From the NCBI GenBank assembly GCA_030431585.1, contig JAUIIQ010000005.1, forward strand, positions 1 to 41,806: 41,806 nt of DNA, in the 5' to 3' direction. Both the position numbers and the translations under genes were made by a program. The notes under the pieces were generated by a model. It had not been told where the DNA came from. It searched no databases and saw only the letters and a list, made by a program, of their open reading frames with translations. The DNA comes from Gammaproteobacteria bacterium. GTDB taxonomy: Bacteria; Pseudomonadota; Gammaproteobacteria; Pseudomonadales; Halieaceae. The number at the start of each line of letters is the position of its first letter. The first letter of the stretch is position 1. Below are positions 17,989-25,985 of this stretch, piece after piece.

Positions 17989-19275
17989 CTATTTCACTTC
18001 GAAGCGTCGGCGCAGGTAAATGGCCAGCGCATTCATAACAATCAGGAAGCCCATCAGCACCATGATGGCGGCAGATGTCTTTTCCGTAAAACCTCTCTCC
18101 GGGCTGTCGGCCCAGAGGAAAATTTGCACAGGTAGCACGGTTGACGGGTCAGTGACACCACCCGGCACGTCCATGATAAATGCCACCATACCGATCATCA
18201 GCAAAGGCGCCGACTCACCCAGTGCCTGGGCCATACCAATAATGGAGCCCGTTAGAATGCCCGGCATGGCGACAGGCAGAACGTGGTGAAAAACCGTCTG
18301 TAGTTTGGACGCCCCTACTCCCAGCGCAGCCTCTCGAATTGAGGGCGAAACCGCCTGTATCGCTGCCCGGGACGTAATAATGATCGTCGGCAGGGTCATC
18401 AACGAAAGTACGATGCCGCCTACCAGCGGGGCCGACCTGGGCAGTTCAAAGAAGTTGATAAAGACCGCCAATCCAAGCAACCCGAATACAATCGACGGAA
18501 CTGCGGCGAGATTATTGATATTGATTTCAATCAGGTCAGTGATGCGATTTCGCGGCGCGAATTCTTCCAGGTATACCGCGGAGAAAACACCCACCGGAAA
18601 CGCCAGCAGAAACGTCACCGCCAGGGTAAAAAATGATCCCTGCAAGGCGGCTCGAATACCTGCCAACTCGGGCTCACGCGAGTCACCTTCAAGGAAAAAC
18701 AGGGTGTTAAACACGGAGCGGGTGCGGCCGTCATCGCGCAGCTGATCCAGCCAATCCATCTGCACATCCTTCACCTTGCGCTCGACTTCCGGCGTGTCAC
18801 GCGAAATCTGCCCCTTGAGGTATCCGGCTGCCTCCGAGTGCGCCAGCAACCACAGATCATGCGTCTGCCCTATCAGTGATGGCTCAGCCACCACCCTGTC
18901 GCGAAGATGGTATTCAGCACCGATGCTGACCATGCGGTAAAGGCGCCTTTTCTCGCTGCGGCTGGTCACCTCGGGAAACATTTCCCGCAGCGACGCCTTG
19001 ATCACCGCGTTGTAGTTAGCCTGTTGCAATTGCTCCGCGTCAGCTGTGGCCTCAACACCCAGCCGCTCCGGGTCCAGGTGAACGGCAATTTTCAATTCCT
19101 TCTGGGTGAAAGCCGGTGTGCCCTTACTGACGATATCGAACAGCAGGATGAACAGGAATGCGAAACCCAGCAATACTGCCAGCATGCCATAGAACTGGAA
19201 CCGACGCTCTCGTGCGTAGCGCTTCTTCAGCGATGCCTGAATCAGTTCAGTATTTTTAAACGTATCTTTACTCAT
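17989..19275 (-). CDS. pstA: Phosphate ABC transporter permease PstA (long form)
   Basis: One of two membrane subunits of the Pst importer. The frame opens at 19311, but the ATG at 19275 overlaps the end of pstC by 8 nt and gives MSKDTFKNTELIQASLKKRYARERR, a plausible cytoplasmic start. The 428 residues are much longer than E. coli PstA (296). After TM1 (about 30-52) there is a largely hydrophilic periplasmic insertion of about 160 residues, before the permease domain with its EAA loop (EAALGVGASKLQTVFHHVLP). The core ends with several transmembrane spans. Confidence 0.93.
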   Translation of the reverse strand: MSKDTFKNTELIQASLKKRYARERRFQFYGMLAVLLGFAFLFILLFDIVSKGTPAFTQKELKIAVHLDPERLGVEATADAEQLQQANYNAVIKASLREMFPEVTSRSEKRRLYRMVSIGAEYHLRDRVVAEPSLIGQTHDLWLLAHSEAAGYLKGQISRDTPEVERKVKDVQMDWLDQLRDDGRTRSVFNTLFFLEGDSREPELAGIRAALQGSFFTLAVTFLLAFPVGVFSAVYLEEFAPRNRITDLIEININNLAAVPSIVFGLLGLAVFINFFELPRSAPLVGGIVLSLMTLPTIIITSRAAIQAVSPSIREAALGVGASKLQTVFHHVLPVAMPGILTGSIIGMAQALGESAPLLMIGMVAFIMDVPGGVTDPSTVLPVQIFLWADSPERGFTEKTSAAIMVLMGFLIVMNALAIYLRRRFEVK

Positions 19276-20656
19276 ACTGCTCCCGATACTTGCGCACCAC
19301 ATAAAGGGCAATCACATTCAACAACAGGGTTACAAAGAAAAGTACCAGTCCAAGGGCGAAGGCAGCGAGCGTTTTGGGGCTGTCAAACTCCTGGTCGCCC
19401 ACCAGCAGGGTGACGATCTGTACTGTGATGGTGGTCACCGCCTCCAGCGGATTAATGGTGAGCTTGGCCGACAGCCCAGCCGCCATTACCACAATCATGG
19501 TCTCGCCTATGGCGCGCGACACAGCCAGCAATATGCCACCAACAATGCCGGGGAGCGCTGCAGGCAGCAGCACCTTGCGAATGGTCTCGCTCATCGTCGC
19601 CCCCATGCCGAGGGAGGCCTCGCGCATGGTATCCGGCACGGCACTGATAATGTCATCGGACAGCGACATCACGAAAGGAATAATCATGATACCCATGACC
19701 AGCCCTGCTGCCAGGGCGCTTTCGGAGGCCACTGACAAGCCCACACTTTCGCCAAGGTTGCGAATGAAAGGCGCGACCGTCAGCGCAGCAAAGAACCCAT
19801 ATACAACGGTGGGTACACCGGCGAGTATTTCCAGCACCGGTTTGGTGATAGAACGGAAACGACGGCTGGCATACTCCGACAGGTAAATAGCAGACATCAG
19901 CCCTACCGGTACGGCAATCAACATGGCAACCGCGGAGATCAGCAGTGTGCCCACTAACAGAGGCACAAAACCGAATGACCCTGACGCACCTACCTGGTCG
20001 GCGCGTATGGCCATCTGGGGGCTCCATTGCAGGCCAAACAGAAAGTCTGTGATGGAGATAGCCTGAAAGAAGCGGATAGCCTCGAACAATACCGACAGCA
20101 CAATGCCCAGCGTGGTGAGTACCGCGATAAAAGAGCAGGAGAAGAGTATCCAGGTGAAGATACTTTCTACGTGGTTGCGCGCGCGCAGATCGGGCTTGAC
20201 CCGCATAACCGCCAACATGCCACCAATTATCGCGACCAGGCATACCAGCAACATTTTCAGGTTGCGGCTGTAGTTCATCACTTCGTTGTAGACAGCTGAC
20301 GCTGCCAGCTGCGTTGCATCAAGGGACGCTGGTTCGATGTTGCCCACGGCGTGGCCCACAAGCTGGTTGTAATAGAGGCCCAACTGGTCCACTCCCTGGG
20401 CACGAACCTCAGCAGGCAGGCTGGCGATGACCAGGCTGCGGACCACCGAGCCCTCTACGGCCAACCAGACTACGAACAACAGCAGCGCAGGCAGCCCCGC
20501 CCAAAGGGCTGCCATATAGCCGTAATGAGTGGGCAGGGAGTGCAGGGACTGCAGCCCACCGCCTGCCATGCCAATCAGGCGCGACTTGTGTCGCCCGACG
20601 AAGAAACTGACTACACATAGTGCCAGCAGGGTAAGGAATACAGTTGATGTCTGCAT
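19268..20656 (-). CDS. pstC: Phosphate ABC transporter permease PstC (long form)
   Basis: Second membrane subunit of the Pst importer. At 462 residues it is longer than E. coli PstC (319). Extra N-terminal transmembrane spans (1-22, 45-70) and a periplasmic loop come before the usual permease domain (about 215-455). The conserved loop is EASLGMGATMSETIRKVLLPAALPG followed by AVSRAIGETMIVVMAAG. It follows pstS after an 82-nt gap with a hairpin. Extended PstC/PstA pairs occur in many marine Gammaproteobacteria. The function of the extension is not known to me. Confidence 0.93.
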   Translation of the reverse strand: MQTSTVFLTLLALCVVSFFVGRHKSRLIGMAGGGLQSLHSLPTHYGYMAALWAGLPALLLFVVWLAVEGSVVRSLVIASLPAEVRAQGVDQLGLYYNQLVGHAVGNIEPASLDATQLAASAVYNEVMNYSRNLKMLLVCLVAIIGGMLAVMRVKPDLRARNHVESIFTWILFSCSFIAVLTTLGIVLSVLFEAIRFFQAISITDFLFGLQWSPQMAIRADQVGASGSFGFVPLLVGTLLISAVAMLIAVPVGLMSAIYLSEYASRRFRSITKPVLEILAGVPTVVYGFFAALTVAPFIRNLGESVGLSVASESALAAGLVMGIMIIPFVMSLSDDIISAVPDTMREASLGMGATMSETIRKVLLPAALPGIVGGILLAVSRAIGETMIVVMAAGLSAKLTINPLEAVTTITVQIVTLLVGDQEFDSPKTLAAFALGLVLFFVTLLLNVIALYVVRKYREQYE

Positions 20657-20678
20657 TTACAACTCTTCAATAAGCGGA

Positions 20679-20697
20679 GCGCCGCATTAAGCGGCGC
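20679..20697 (-). other. pstS-pstC intercistronic hairpin
   Basis: GCGCCGC and GCGGCGC form a perfect 7-bp GC-rich stem around a 5-nt loop in the spacer after pstS. There is no T-run downstream on the minus strand, so it is not a full terminator. Such structures after binding-protein genes commonly protect the upstream mRNA and lower permease expression. Confidence 0.6.
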
Positions 20698-20738
20698 GCC
20701 TGAGTCAGCAAAAAAGTGCCGGAGCCAGTTGTTACGGC

Positions 20739-21881
20739 TTACATCTCAAGGCGTTTCAGTGACGCCACATCTTGCTGAACCTGTTTCAGCTCTTCCTCAT
20801 CCAGCGGAATCAGGCCCCGTTCCGTCAGGTAGCCGTCCTCGCCCATTGCGCGATGGGATGCAAACTCGGCGGCATACTCCTGTATACCGGGGATGCGACC
20901 TACATGTGCAGCCTTGATATAAAAGTACAGGGGGCGCGACACCGGGTAGTCGCCGTCGGCGATGGTGTCAAAATCAGGCTCAACACCATCGATCAGTGAA
21001 CCCTGTACCTTGTCACCATTCTCCTCAAGGAAACTGTAGCCGAAAATACCCAGAGCGCTGTCGTTGGCCTCCAGTTTCTGCACGATGAGATTGTCGTTTT
21101 CCCCTGCCTCAATATACGCGCCGTCTTCGCGCACAGAATACGCGATGGTTTTAAAGATGTCCTTACCCTTGGGAGCCGCCCCCTTGCTTTCCGCATGTGC
21201 CTGATACACCGCCTCCGGGAGTCCCAGTTCAGCCATAGCCGCCTTGATTTCGGTCACCTGTTCTGCACCGAGGCCGCGCAGGTGCTTCAGCGCCGGTATT
21301 GCCTGGGCACCGCCACCCAGGGCCAGTTCAGCGAAGGCATCGCGAGTACCTGATGTGGGGGGCGGCCCCAGCACTTCGATCTCGGTCGCGGGCAGTGCCG
21401 GGTTAATCTCTCGCCATGTTTTATAGGGGTTGGGAATCAGTTTGCCGTCCGGCCCTGGCACGTCCTTGGCAAGCGCCAGGTAGACCTCCTTCAGGCTGAG
21501 CACCATTTGCGGAGCCTGCCTGGAGTTGGCGATCGCAATGCCGTCAAAACCCACCAGCACTTCGACAATATCGGTGACGCCGTTTTCCTGGCACTGCTGG
21601 TACTCGCTTTTCTTGATTCGCCGCGAGGCATTAGTGATATCCGGTGTATTCGCGCCTACGCCCTTGCAGAACAATTTCAGGCCTCCGCCCGAGCCGGTCG
21701 CCTCGATTTTGGGGGCCTTGAAGCCGGTAGAACGGCCAAAGCGCTCAGCCACCACCGTGGCAAATGGGTAGACGGTTGAGGAGCCGACAATGCTGACGTT
21801 ATCGCGCCCCTGAGCCTGAACAACGGCAACGTTGCTGCATGCAACGGTCAGCGCGAGTGCGCCCAGTATCTGCTTTTTCAC
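20739..21881 (-). CDS. pstS: Phosphate-binding periplasmic protein PstS
   Basis: Captures phosphate in the periplasm and delivers it to PstCA. The GTG at 21881 starts a Sec signal peptide (MKKQILGALALTVACSNVAVV, likely cleaved after VQA). GGGAG lies about 10 nt upstream. There is no lipobox. The 380-residue protein has the phosphate-loop features GSSTVYPF near 33, ATGSGGGLKLFCKGVG near 62 and the PTSGTRDAFAELAL motif near 176, all typical of PstS. It is first in the pstSCAB-phoU unit and has a Pho box promoter. Confidence 0.95.
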   Translation of the reverse strand: MKKQILGALALTVACSNVAVVQAQGRDNVSIVGSSTVYPFATVVAERFGRSTGFKAPKIEATGSGGGLKLFCKGVGANTPDITNASRRIKKSEYQQCQENGVTDIVEVLVGFDGIAIANSRQAPQMVLSLKEVYLALAKDVPGPDGKLIPNPYKTWREINPALPATEIEVLGPPPTSGTRDAFAELALGGGAQAIPALKHLRGLGAEQVTEIKAAMAELGLPEAVYQAHAESKGAAPKGKDIFKTIAYSVREDGAYIEAGENDNLIVQKLEANDSALGIFGYSFLEENGDKVQGSLIDGVEPDFDTIADGDYPVSRPLYFYIKAAHVGRIPGIQEYAAEFASHRAMGEDGYLTERGLIPLDEEELKQVQQDVASLKRLEM

Positions 21882-21939
21882 CTTATGAAAACTCCCTGGC
21901 TGTGGATAGTCGGACGGCTGCCCGACGACATTTGCGGCC

Positions 21940-21973
21940 AGTCTAGGGGGGAAATGTTACGGGAATATTACAG
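21940..21973 (-). promoter_or_regulatory. Pho box promoter of pstS
   Basis: On the minus strand two 7-mers CTGTAAT and CCGTAAC (21973-21967 and 21962-21956) are separated by 4 nt, the 11-bp period of PhoB boxes (consensus CTGTCAT-4-CTGTCAC). Ten nucleotides later comes a -10 TAGACT (21945-21940), the spacing expected for PhoB-activated promoters without a -35. The box deviates from consensus, with A in place of the central C in both halves. Confidence 0.7.
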
Positions 21974-22017
21974 TCACACCGCATTCCCCTGCCTGCAAAT
22001 TCGGCCCCCGGAGTGCG

Positions 22018-22740
22018 CTAGTTACCCGCTGCTTTATCGATAAACTCTTCCAGTGTCTTCTGGTGGCGCACGTCCTGACCGCGCACCAGGTAAACCACGT
22101 GCTCGGCGATATTGGCGGCATGGTCGCCTATTCTCTCCAGGCTGCGCAGGGCCCACATTTCGTTGAGTATAGCGCCGATATCCCGCGGGTCTTCCATCAT
22201 AAACGTGACCAGAGAACGCATTGCACTGCCGTATTCCTTGTCAACATCGGCGTCCTCTTTAACCACTTCTACGGCCAGATCCAGATCCAGGCGCGCAAAT
22301 GCATCCAGCGCCTTGCGCAGCATGGATGCCACATGACTGCCAATGTGTCGTACCTCTATATAGTTGGTTGCAGAGACGTTTTCCTGGGCCAGCCTGATAC
22401 CCTGGCGGGCAATCTTTGCGGCCTCGTCACCAATTCGCTCGATGTCCGTGTTCACCTTTATTACGGTCATCACCAGGCGCAGGTCGCTGGCTGTGGGCTG
22501 GCGGCGGGCAATAATCGTTGAGCACTCCTCATCAATACGCATCTCCATCTGGTTAACCTCATGGTCGCGATTGATAATCTCCTCGGCCTCACCCGTATCG
22601 CCTGCGATCAGCGCCGCTACGGCGGCGTTTAGCTGTTTCTCTACCTTGCCCCCCATTTCCAGCAACTGATTCTTGATGCCCTCCAACTCACTGTTGAAGC
22701 GCTCTGAAATATGGTGTCGGTGATCATCCTGTCTCAACAT
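22018..22740 (-). CDS. phoU2: Second PhoU-family protein
   Basis: A second PhoU of 240 residues with two PhoU repeats and the signatures DIERIGDEAAKIA and SLERIGDHAANIAEH. It differs in sequence from the phoU after pstB, although the folds and ends are alike (for example VRGQDVRHQKTLEEFIDKA). It lies 12 nt downstream of phoR, with GGAG 8 nt before its ATG, and precedes pstS, so it belongs to the phoB-phoR unit. It may interact with PhoR directly, while the other copy serves the transporter. That division of labour is inference. Confidence 0.93.
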   Translation of the reverse strand: MLRQDDHRHHISERFNSELEGIKNQLLEMGGKVEKQLNAAVAALIAGDTGEAEEIINRDHEVNQMEMRIDEECSTIIARRQPTASDLRLVMTVIKVNTDIERIGDEAAKIARQGIRLAQENVSATNYIEVRHIGSHVASMLRKALDAFARLDLDLAVEVVKEDADVDKEYGSAMRSLVTFMMEDPRDIGAILNEMWALRSLERIGDHAANIAEHVVYLVRGQDVRHQKTLEEFIDKAAGN

Positions 22741-22752
22741 GCCCTGCTCTCC

Positions 22753-24027
22753 TCAGCACTGTACCGTTACCGGAAACAGCAGACTGAACGTGCTGCCCTG
22801 CCCCAGTTTACTGTCAATTTTCAATTCTGCACCATGCGCCGCCGCCACGTGCTTCACTATAGCCAACCCCAGCCCGGTGCCGCCTGTTGCTGATGAGCGG
22901 CTGTCATCAACACGGTAAAAGCGCTCGGTCAATCGCGGGAAATGCGCTGCATCGATGCCTATGCCCTGGTCCTGCACATCCAGCCGACATTGTGAGCCGG
23001 AGCGAGACCAGGATGCCCGCACCACTGTGTCGTCTGCACTGTACTTCAGGGCGTTATACACCAGGTTGGAGATCGCACTATACAATTCTCTATAATCACC
23101 CCGTACCCGCGTGGTGCACTGCAGGTCCAGTTCCAGGCGTCGCTCTGGATAGGTACTGGACACCTCATCCTGCAGTTCGTCCAGCAAAGCTGCCACATCA
23201 ACCTGCTCGTGCTTTTTTTGCCCTTGCGTGGTCTCAATTCTGGAAAGCCAGAGCAAATCCTTGAGCAAATTTTCCATACGCACGGCCTGCCCCTGCATCT
23301 GCTCCATGGCACGGACATAGGCAGCAGGAAGCTTGCTGGGGTCGGTCAAGAGCGTCCCAAGATACCCGGTGATAACCGTCAGTGGGGTGCGCAACTCGTG
23401 CGACACGTTACCAACAAAATCCCTGCGCATTTGTTCCGTGCGCACGCGGTCGGTCACATCGCGGATAAACAGCAGCGTGTCGCCCTCCGCAAACTGCGTT
23501 ATCACTACCTGCAGGTGCCGGTTAACCGCTCCCGCGGTTGCAAATACCAGCGGCTCTGCATACGCGTTGGCGTTGAAATACTGGCTGAACTCGGGCTCGC
23601 GCACCAGGTTGGTGATTGCCTGGCCGATATCATCAGGATAACGCAGAGCCAGCAGGCTCTGTGCTGCATCATTGCACCAGCGGATTCCGCCACCTGTCTC
23701 TACAATGACGACACCATCACGCATCGCCGCAAACGATTCCAGCAGATAGTCCACGGTAGACTGCAAACGCTCCCGGGAAACACTGGCCTCACGCTGCTGC
23801 TTGTAAATGCGGGCGACGATATCGCCCCATATGCCATACACATCCGGTGGCGGCTGGCTACTGTCTCGTAGCCATTTCTCTATTCGCCATATCTGCCGGC
23901 TCCAGAATAAGAGAACCAACAGGGAGGCGACCGCCGCACCAACCACGGGATCGCCAAGATACCACCCCAGGGCTGCTCCAGCAGCAACGACTACCAGGAT
24001 TCGCGATATTGCCGAGAGCCATTCCAT
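22753..24027 (-). CDS. phoR: Phosphate regulon sensor histidine kinase PhoR
   Basis: Membrane-bound kinase that phosphorylates PhoB when phosphate is short and dephosphorylates it otherwise. The 424 residues have two short N-terminal membrane segments (about 8-24 and 28-46), a linker, a PAS domain (about 95-195, DGVVIVETGGGIRWCND), the HisKA domain with phosphoacceptor His210 (FVGNVSHELRTPLTVITGYL), and a HATPase domain with N box, GIGI and GTGLGLAIVKH boxes. It has no large periplasmic sensor domain, as expected for PhoR, which senses through PstSCAB/PhoU. A GTG one codon upstream (24030) is an alternative start. 21 nt separate it from phoB. Confidence 0.94.
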   Translation of the reverse strand: MEWLSAISRILVVVAAGAALGWYLGDPVVGAAVASLLVLLFWSRQIWRIEKWLRDSSQPPPDVYGIWGDIVARIYKQQREASVSRERLQSTVDYLLESFAAMRDGVVIVETGGGIRWCNDAAQSLLALRYPDDIGQAITNLVREPEFSQYFNANAYAEPLVFATAGAVNRHLQVVITQFAEGDTLLFIRDVTDRVRTEQMRRDFVGNVSHELRTPLTVITGYLGTLLTDPSKLPAAYVRAMEQMQGQAVRMENLLKDLLWLSRIETTQGQKKHEQVDVAALLDELQDEVSSTYPERRLELDLQCTTRVRGDYRELYSAISNLVYNALKYSADDTVVRASWSRSGSQCRLDVQDQGIGIDAAHFPRLTERFYRVDDSRSSATGGTGLGLAIVKHVAAAHGAELKIDSKLGQGSTFSLLFPVTVQC

Positions 24028-24048
24028 CACCCTGTGAAAAACCGCTCC

Positions 24049-24750
24049 CTACAGGCCACGAGAGGAAAAGCGGTAACCTGTGCCGCGTACGGTCTGGATG
24101 AGACCACTGTAGTCACCCTCCTCCGTCTGCAGCGCCTTGCGCAGGCGTCTGATGTGCACGTCAACAGTGCGTTCCTCCACATATACGTTTGCCCCCCAGA
24201 CATGGTCGAGCAACTGGCCGCGCGTGTAGGCGCGCTCGGGATGTGACATGAAAAACTGTAACAGGTTGAACTCGGTGGGGCCCATATCGACTGGCTTATC
24301 GCCGATAAAAATACGCCTGCTTTCGCTGTCCAGAACCAGCCCGCTTACTTCCATGCGGCCCAACTCTTCACCTGATCCGGAGCGCCGCAGCAAGGCCCTC
24401 ACCCTGGCAATCAACTCACGCGGCGCAAAGGGCTTGGTGATGTAGTCGTCCGCGCCTACATCAAGCCCCTGAATAACGTTGTCTTCCGCCGTTTTTGCGG
24501 TAAGCATGATCACCGGCACCTCCCGGGTGGCATCTTCACGCTTGAGGCGTCGCAGCAACTCCAGGCCACTTCCACCTGGCAGCATCCAGTCCAGCAGAAT
24601 AAGGTCGGGGCGCTCGTCTACTACCTGGGTATAGGCATCGCGAATATTGTCCGATTCGATGCAACGGTACTCAGCAATCTCCAGCGCCATGCGCAGCATA
24701 TCTCGGATGGCACGTTCATCATCTACTATCAACACAGTTCTTTCGGACAT
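24049..24750 (-). CDS. phoB: Phosphate regulon response regulator PhoB
   Basis: OmpR-family activator of the phosphate-starvation regulon. The 233-residue form has a receiver domain with acidic pocket VDDE (9-12), phosphoacceptor Asp54 (LILLDWMLPG), the conserved Thr/Lys of MLTAKTAEDN and ITKPFAPRELI, then a winged-helix DNA-binding domain ending in RTVRGTGYRFS. The frame can start three codons earlier at a GTG (24759). Neither start has ideal ribosome-site spacing: GAGG is 4 nt before the GTG, and AGGA 12 nt before the ATG. A near-consensus Pho box upstream points to autoactivation. Confidence 0.95.
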   Translation of the reverse strand: MSERTVLIVDDERAIRDMLRMALEIAEYRCIESDNIRDAYTQVVDERPDLILLDWMLPGGSGLELLRRLKREDATREVPVIMLTAKTAEDNVIQGLDVGADDYITKPFAPRELIARVRALLRRSGSGEELGRMEVSGLVLDSESRRIFIGDKPVDMGPTEFNLLQFFMSHPERAYTRGQLLDHVWGANVYVEERTVDVHIRRLRKALQTEEGDYSGLIQTVRGTGYRFSSRGL

Positions 24751-24785
24751 GACTACCACATTTCCTCATTCAGGCGAATGCAGGT

Positions 24786-24819
24786 ATTAGATGATGAAAT
24801 TGTGACAATCAAATGACAA
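24786..24819 (-). promoter_or_regulatory. Pho box promoter of phoB
   Basis: On the minus strand TTGTCAT, 4 nt, TTGTCAC (24819-24802) differs from the consensus Pho box only at the first base of each half. After exactly 10 nt comes -10 TCTAAT (24791-24786). It places PhoB at its own promoter. The spacing is identical to that at pstS. Confidence 0.88.
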
Positions 24820-24929
24820 CCGGGTATGAAAACGCGCTGCTTTCGCCACAAACAGAACTCAGCGAACCCCACATACCATGCGCCCGGTCTGCCAGAGGCG
24901 CGCGCAGCAGGCGGGGCAACGGTCTGGAA

Positions 24930-25982
24930 TCAGCGCAGGCTGGCGTTGATATTCTTCAACATCTGGTTGCCGGGGCAGAGATCCTCCGCTCCAAGCGTGT
25001 TGAGCGGACGACGGGATGTCTCCATCACGTCATGCAGGTCGCGCGAGTCCTTGTCCATATAAATGAGGCCGGTGAGGATGTCGCCGGCTACGCGGTGCTT
25101 CTCCATGGCGATCAGTGCCGAGGTCCGGTCGAAGGGGTTGAGGTCCTCCTCCATTTTATACAGGTGAACGCTTGAGCCATCATGCATGGTTACTTCATGG
25201 CTGAAGCCGGCCTCATACTCGGTGGTTATTTCCTTCTGCATGGGCACGAAATCTACCGTGCCAGTGGCTTCAGCGTGGTCACGCACAAACTCGTAGCTCT
25301 TGGTTGAGCCTGGATTGTTATTGAAGGTGACACAGGGCGATACCACATCGATCAGCGCAAATCCGCGATGACTGATCGCCGCCTTGATCAAAGGTACCAG
25401 CTGTGCCTTGTCACCGGAAAAACTGCGGGCGATAAAGGTGGCCCCCATCTGCAATGCGGTGCCGCACAAATCGATAGCACTGTAAATATTGGCATCGCCT
25501 TTTTTGCTGACAGAGCCTTCATCGGCCGTGGCCGAGTCCTGCCCTTTGGTCAGTCCATAGCAGCCATTGTTCATCACGATATACACCATGTTCAGGTTGC
25601 GACGCGCGACATGTGCAAACTGGCCCATGCCGATTGACGCAGTATCACCATCACCGGATACACCCAGGTACAGCAGGTCCCGGTTGGCCATGGCCGCTCC
25701 GGTCACCACCGACGGCATACGCCCATGCACAGAGTTAAAGCCGTGTGACTTGCCAAGAAAATAGGTAGGCGCCTTAGAGGAGCAACCAATACCGGAGAGC
25801 TTGGCAATTTTGTGCGGCTCTATGGACAGCTCATGACAGGCCCTGACGATGGCTCCGGAGATGGAGTCGTGGCCGCAGCCCGCGCAGAGGGTTGAGATAG
25901 ACCCCTCGTAATCGGCGCGGGTGTAGCCCAGTTCGTTGACAGGCAGGTCTGGATGACGAAATTTGGGAATCTGGTAACTCAT
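24930..25982 (-). CDS. 2-oxoacid:acceptor oxidoreductase, beta subunit (KorB-like, TPP-binding)
   Basis: Catalytic subunit that binds thiamine diphosphate and an Fe-S cluster in ferredoxin-type 2-oxoacid oxidoreductases. The 350 residues have CAGCGHD (Cys33, Cys36), GIGCSS (Cys67) and SPCVTFN (Cys217), the four cysteines expected for a [4Fe-4S] cluster. The TPP motif is GDGD (110-113) through MNN (137-139), followed by GLTKGQDSATADEG. A GGAG lies 8 nt before the ATG. It is the third gene of a three-gene unit, 3 nt after the alpha subunit. KorB-type sequence favours 2-oxoglutarate as substrate, but pyruvate or branched-chain 2-oxoacids cannot be excluded. Confidence 0.88.
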   Translation of the reverse strand: MSYQIPKFRHPDLPVNELGYTRADYEGSISTLCAGCGHDSISGAIVRACHELSIEPHKIAKLSGIGCSSKAPTYFLGKSHGFNSVHGRMPSVVTGAAMANRDLLYLGVSGDGDTASIGMGQFAHVARRNLNMVYIVMNNGCYGLTKGQDSATADEGSVSKKGDANIYSAIDLCGTALQMGATFIARSFSGDKAQLVPLIKAAISHRGFALIDVVSPCVTFNNNPGSTKSYEFVRDHAEATGTVDFVPMQKEITTEYEAGFSHEVTMHDGSSVHLYKMEEDLNPFDRTSALIAMEKHRVAGDILTGLIYMDKDSRDLHDVMETSRRPLNTLGAEDLCPGNQMLKNINASLR

Positions 25983-25985
25983 GTT

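Noticed and set aside
24813-25175. 120-codon plus-strand frame starting in the phoB Pho box
   Set aside because: It is mostly antisense to the oxidoreductase beta subunit and starts inside a strong regulatory site; no domain or ribosome site.
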